This document shows, in pieces, positions 61,611 to 64,000 of a DNA stretch of 64,000 nt (the stretch's first letter is position 1; the number at the start of each line of letters is the position of its first letter). The translations under genes were made by a program, and so were the position numbers. Under the pieces are notes generated by a model. The model had not been told where the DNA came from, made no database searches, and saw nothing but the letters and a program-made list of their open reading frames with translations. Source of the stretch: Amoebidium appalachense (Eukaryota; Ichthyosporea); the NCBI GenBank assembly GCA_963693365.1, contig CAVNZM010000011.1, forward strand, positions 8,866,001-8,930,000, written 5' to 3'.

Positions 61611-62090
61611 CACACACACACGCGCGCGCGCGCGCGGGCACACACACACACACACACACATCAAACATAAGTTCATACCCGCACACTCGCTCGCTCATTC
61701 ACTCGTTCACCCATGCACTCACACACATGGGCACACGTGCATGCGCGCGCACACACACACACACACACGCACGCACGCATGCATGCACACACACACACAC
61801 ACACACACAAACACAAACACATACTGGTGCTCACACTCACACACACACAGAAATCCAAATCGGTACCGGCAAAGTTGGAAGTGCACAGTCAAATGGGACG
61901 CTACAGTACCGACTACACGCTTTCCCTAGTCGACCCAATGTTACCAAAAGGCAACAACAGCGTGAAAGTGACAAAGAGCATAGGGTTTTTCGTGGATTGG
62001 GAGGGAAACCTTTATAACAGCGTGGTGGAGGGGGTCGTGGGGGATGCAATTGCGGATCTGTTGAAGAAATATGGAAAGAAGGCGCAGTAA
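58263..62090 (+). CDS. SPCS2: Signal peptidase complex subunit 2 (SPC25), four proposed exons
   Basis: SPC25 is a non-catalytic ER-membrane subunit of the signal peptidase complex that contacts the translocon and supports signal-peptide cleavage. Proposed exons: 58263-58277 (MATVT, donor GTAAGG), 59393-59476, 60571-60828 and 61851-62090, all phase 0, giving 198 residues (human 226). VEKWNGQKVRFALDDAVKE aligns with human DKWDGSAVKNSLDDSAKK. Two transmembrane helices are in exon 3 (LFFSFLAVAIAGFGLAYSYF and ILGVCVGLYFVITTVVQG). The PFPQCR after helix 1 matches human PFPESK. The C-terminal cytosolic part YSTDYTLSLV, VTKSIGFFVDWEGNL matches human FDDKYTLKL and FTKSIAKFFDHSGTL. Exon 1 is the least certain, resting only on a good ATG context and a phase-0 donor. 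Confidence 0.9.
58278..59392. other. SPCS2 intron 1
   Basis: Degenerate TG-rich segment 58435-58600, poly-C 58880-58923, SINE-like fragment 59024-59093 in sense, C-rich 59340-59375 just upstream of the exon 2 acceptor. An intermediate exon is possible but not seen. Confidence 0.55.
59393..59476 (+). CDS. SPCS2: SPCS2 exon 2
   Basis: KTETPETVPVEKWNGQKVRF then ALDDAVKE; acceptor CTTTACAG, donor GTGGGT, phase 0. Confidence 0.85.
59477..60570. repeat. SPCS2 intron 2: C-rich tracts and SINE-like copy
   Basis: G-rich 59698-59712, C-rich 59760-60065, (CA)n 60071-60090, SINE-like copy 60251-60404, poly-C 60405-60430 and (CA)n 60431-60455. Confidence 0.7.
60251..60404 (+). mobile_element. SINE-like element, 5'-truncated copy in an SPCS2 intron
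   Basis: Sense copy from GGAGGCATAGGAACCCC to CGCATACATCA, then poly-C (60405-60430) and (CA)n. It lacks the 5' box-containing part, as expected for a truncated retroposed copy. Confidence 0.75.
60571..60828 (+). CDS. SPCS2: SPCS2 exon 3 (both transmembrane helices)
   Basis: AFKKHHYEESHTYTDIKLFF to VMPADGKE, 86 codons; acceptor CCAAACAG, donor GTACGT then C-rich sequence. Confidence 0.93.
60829..61850. repeat. SPCS2 intron 3: C-rich start, (CA)n end
   Basis: C/T-rich from the donor to 61064, A-run 61065-61090, two copies of a CTCGCTCCTTCATATCCCT unit near 61240 and 61283, (CA)n with CGCG and CATG interruptions 61380-61850. Confidence 0.7.
61851..62090 (+). CDS. SPCS2: SPCS2 exon 4 (stop codon)
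   Basis: KSKSVPAKLEVHSQMG to DLLKKYGKKAQ and TAA; acceptor is the end of a (CA)n tract (CACACACAG). Confidence 0.93.
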   Translation, partial: KSKSVPAKLEVHSQMGRYSTDYTLSLVDPMLPKGNNSVKVTKSIGFFVDWEGNLYNSVVEGVVGDAIADLLKKYGKKAQ

Positions 62091-62516
62091 AGCAGCAGAA
62101 ACGAATATGTTTGTGTGTTTGTGTTTATGTTTATGTTTGTTTGTTGGTATGTGAATGCATGCTTGTGTGATGAATGGGTGTGGGTGGGTGGGTGTGCGCG
62201 TGTGTGTGGGCCTGTTTGTGCAGCTGGGTGAGCGCAGACATGAGCATTTGGTGGGTTAGGTATGGGTGGGTGATATCGTGTTTATGCATAGTTTGATGTA
62301 TGGTGCAAGACGTAGTAAACAGACCTGGTATGGTCCAATCACAAGGAACTTTGGATTGATATATGTCATCCCAAGGATCATTAATATTATGATTAAATGT
62401 GCATATTTGTCTGATGTTGGCGAATGTGAACGATTGCCGGTCACTGGCTCTGACAGACTCAGTGACATGTACATACGTGCATGTGTTTTTGATACACGCC
62501 TGTGTGTGGGTGTTTG

Positions 62517-62547
<31 letters not shown>

Positions 62548-62548
62548 A

Positions 62549-62583
<35 letters not shown>

Positions 62584-63948
62584 GGTTAAAGAATTTGTCA
62601 CAGAGTCCGTTTTACACAGTGCCATACACGGCAAACAAGACAAAACAAATTTTGCGAACGTTGAACAGCACACACAAAGGGTGTGGTGATGGCGTTCCAC
62701 GATATCTAAAGTGTGAAAGAGAAATTTCAATGTTGAACGCATTCGGCGTTATAAAGTTTGCAACTTGGGCCAAGTACAGTAGTAGCGCCAATTTGAAAAC
62801 ATCTGTTGTGTTTTACCATGAGGCATATATTCCTGCTTTTTTAATTTGATAGAAAGAATGCACGCCAGAACTTTCCGTGAATTGCAAAATTCCATAAATA
62901 GATCCTTAAATACGAGGTGGCGCCGGCGGTGCCGTTCCCACTATATAGCAATGAAGATCATCAGGTCTGAGATACTGTGTTAGGTTGCGTGGAAGATTTC
63001 TGGAAATCTCTTTGAAAGAGTTCATATATTATTAAATTGTTTTGGTTTGTTCTTTCCGTCTTCCTCCAGCCTCCACTTTTGGGTACACCGTCCACACATC
63101 GGTTGTCGCGAATGCTAATGATCTGGGCGCACAGAGGTTCGTGTTTGTTGTGTATCACCGCCATGCTGAGCGTAAAGGCAGCCCCACACTCAGAGGAGCT
63201 TAGTAGTGGTGTAGGCAAGAACTGACCCGGCGCCTTACTGTGGTGGTAGCAACCAGCAGTTACTAATAACTGAAAAGTAAGAATATCATGTGTAAACCCC
63301 CCAATATCGCAATCCAAAAAACAAAAAAAAAAATAATAATAATAATAATAATAATAATAACTTGTAAGGACCGACAATTCGCGCGCAAACACACCAATTC
63401 AATTTAGCCAAATATATAGAAATTTGGATAGGAAGTTTTGGCGCGTTGTGGGGGGGGGGGGGGGGGGGGGGGGGGGGGATCATACTTGAAAACAGCTAAA
63501 AAAAAGAGGGGGGGGGGGGGGGGGGGGAAAGAAGAAGTAGGAATATAGCCTTCGTTAACAGAATCTGTCACAACCCGCTTAAAATAGATGCGAAGTTCCC
63601 TTGCAAACTGCTCGTGGCATGCCGTGCGTAATGTGCTCTTTTGTGGTTCATTGGATATGGGAGTTTTGAAAAGCAGTCGTAATAATGTCACATAACCAAG
63701 CCATGCATGTGTCAGTGTGTCAATTTGAATTAGAAAGGTTTTTTGCCGAACTTTTGGCTGGCAGTGCGCGTTTTTTCCCGGCGACTTTTTCTTCCGTTGG
63801 CCGCTTCGGACTGCCCGATTTTCACCAGCGACATCTTCTTTCATTTAAATTGTAAGTATATTCCTGCTTTTTTACCTGCTTTAAAAAAACCTTTTTTTGA
63901 TGGTGGGATCACTTTTGGATCCCCCTCACCCACTACGTGCACCCCTCC

Positions 63949-63993
<45 letters not shown>

Positions 63994-64000
63994 ACCCCAC
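62091..64000. other. 3' flank of SPCS2; poly-C/poly-G palindrome; weak coding candidates
   Basis: Unique sequence with a C27-A-G34 palindrome at 62521-62582, (AAT)n 63331-63360, poly-G 63450-63478 and 63511-63527, and poly-C at the window end (63954-63992). Two minus-strand ORFs (62961-63392 and 63404-63844) are possible exons of an unidentified gene. Confidence 0.5.
63404..63844 (-). CDS. Possible first exon of an unidentified gene
   Basis: The first ~105 residues (from MKEDVAGENRAVRSGQRKKK, through FLIQIDTLTHAWLGYVTLLR, to ELRIYFKRVVTDS) have ordinary protein-like composition, then it runs into poly-G antisense (proline) sequence. A GTTAAC after TDS could be a donor; an acceptor-like TACTTTTCAG lies at about 63270, opening a frame with VTAGCYHHSKAPGQFLPTPL. 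No family recognised. Confidence 0.3.
   Translation of the reverse strand: MKEDVAGENRAVRSGQRKKKSPGKNAHCQPKVRQKTFLIQIDTLTHAWLGYVTLLRLLFKTPISNEPQKSTLRTACHEQFARELRIYFKRVVTDSVNEGYIPTSSFPPPPPPLFFLAVFKYDPPPPPPPPPPQRAKTSYPNFYIFG

Overview
This is nuclear DNA of a eukaryote. Coding information is split into many small exons with GT/AG introns, and the genes are eukaryote-specific (a WASH-complex FAM21 subunit and signal peptidase subunit SPC25). There are LINE and LTR retrotransposons, MITE-like elements and an extreme density of microsatellites: (CA/TG)n, (GA)n, (ATT)n and poly-C/poly-G runs of up to about 60 bases. The small gene set and divergent proteins suggest a unicellular eukaryote. I cannot name the species from sequence alone.

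Layout. 1-5 kb: a proline-rich coiled-coil protein gene interrupted by a poly-C frameshift, two tandem-repeat arrays, a small membrane protein, a twin zinc-knuckle protein (DUF5763-like) and a PD-(D/E)XK-type nuclease-like protein. 5.4-10.1 kb: a full-coding LINE with ORF1 overlapping ORF2 (APE endonuclease plus reverse transcriptase). 10.1-14.3 kb: almost entirely simple repeats. 14.4-16.1 kb: a small cysteine-containing ORF and a secreted protein with a possible ricin-like C-terminal domain. 16-19.5 kb: sparse sequence, with a perfect 156-bp inverted repeat.

19.6-57.4 kb, minus strand: one large gene that I reconstruct as 25 exons encoding WASHC2/FAM21, about 2,180 residues. The N-terminal head aligns clearly with animal FAM21; the rest is a long tail of repeated acidic LFa-type motifs (S-[LI]-F-G-[DE]-x-D-D-D). 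Most tail exons are symmetric phase 1. Its introns hold an LTR retrotransposon lacking pol, a recent 5'-truncated copy of the LINE, a SINE-like family ending in poly-C, two MITE-like elements and most of the microsatellites. Many introns use a (CA)n tract directly as the 3' splice site, and many begin with poly-C just after the donor.

58.3-62.1 kb, plus strand, head-to-head with WASHC2: SPCS2 (signal peptidase complex subunit 2) in four proposed exons. 62.1-64 kb: a poly-C/poly-G palindrome and weak coding candidates of unknown identity.

Functional links: WASHC2 belongs to endosomal actin and retromer sorting, and SPCS2 to ER signal-peptide cleavage. They share a short intergenic region, but I see no pathway connection. 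The remaining genes are mobile-element or unknown proteins.
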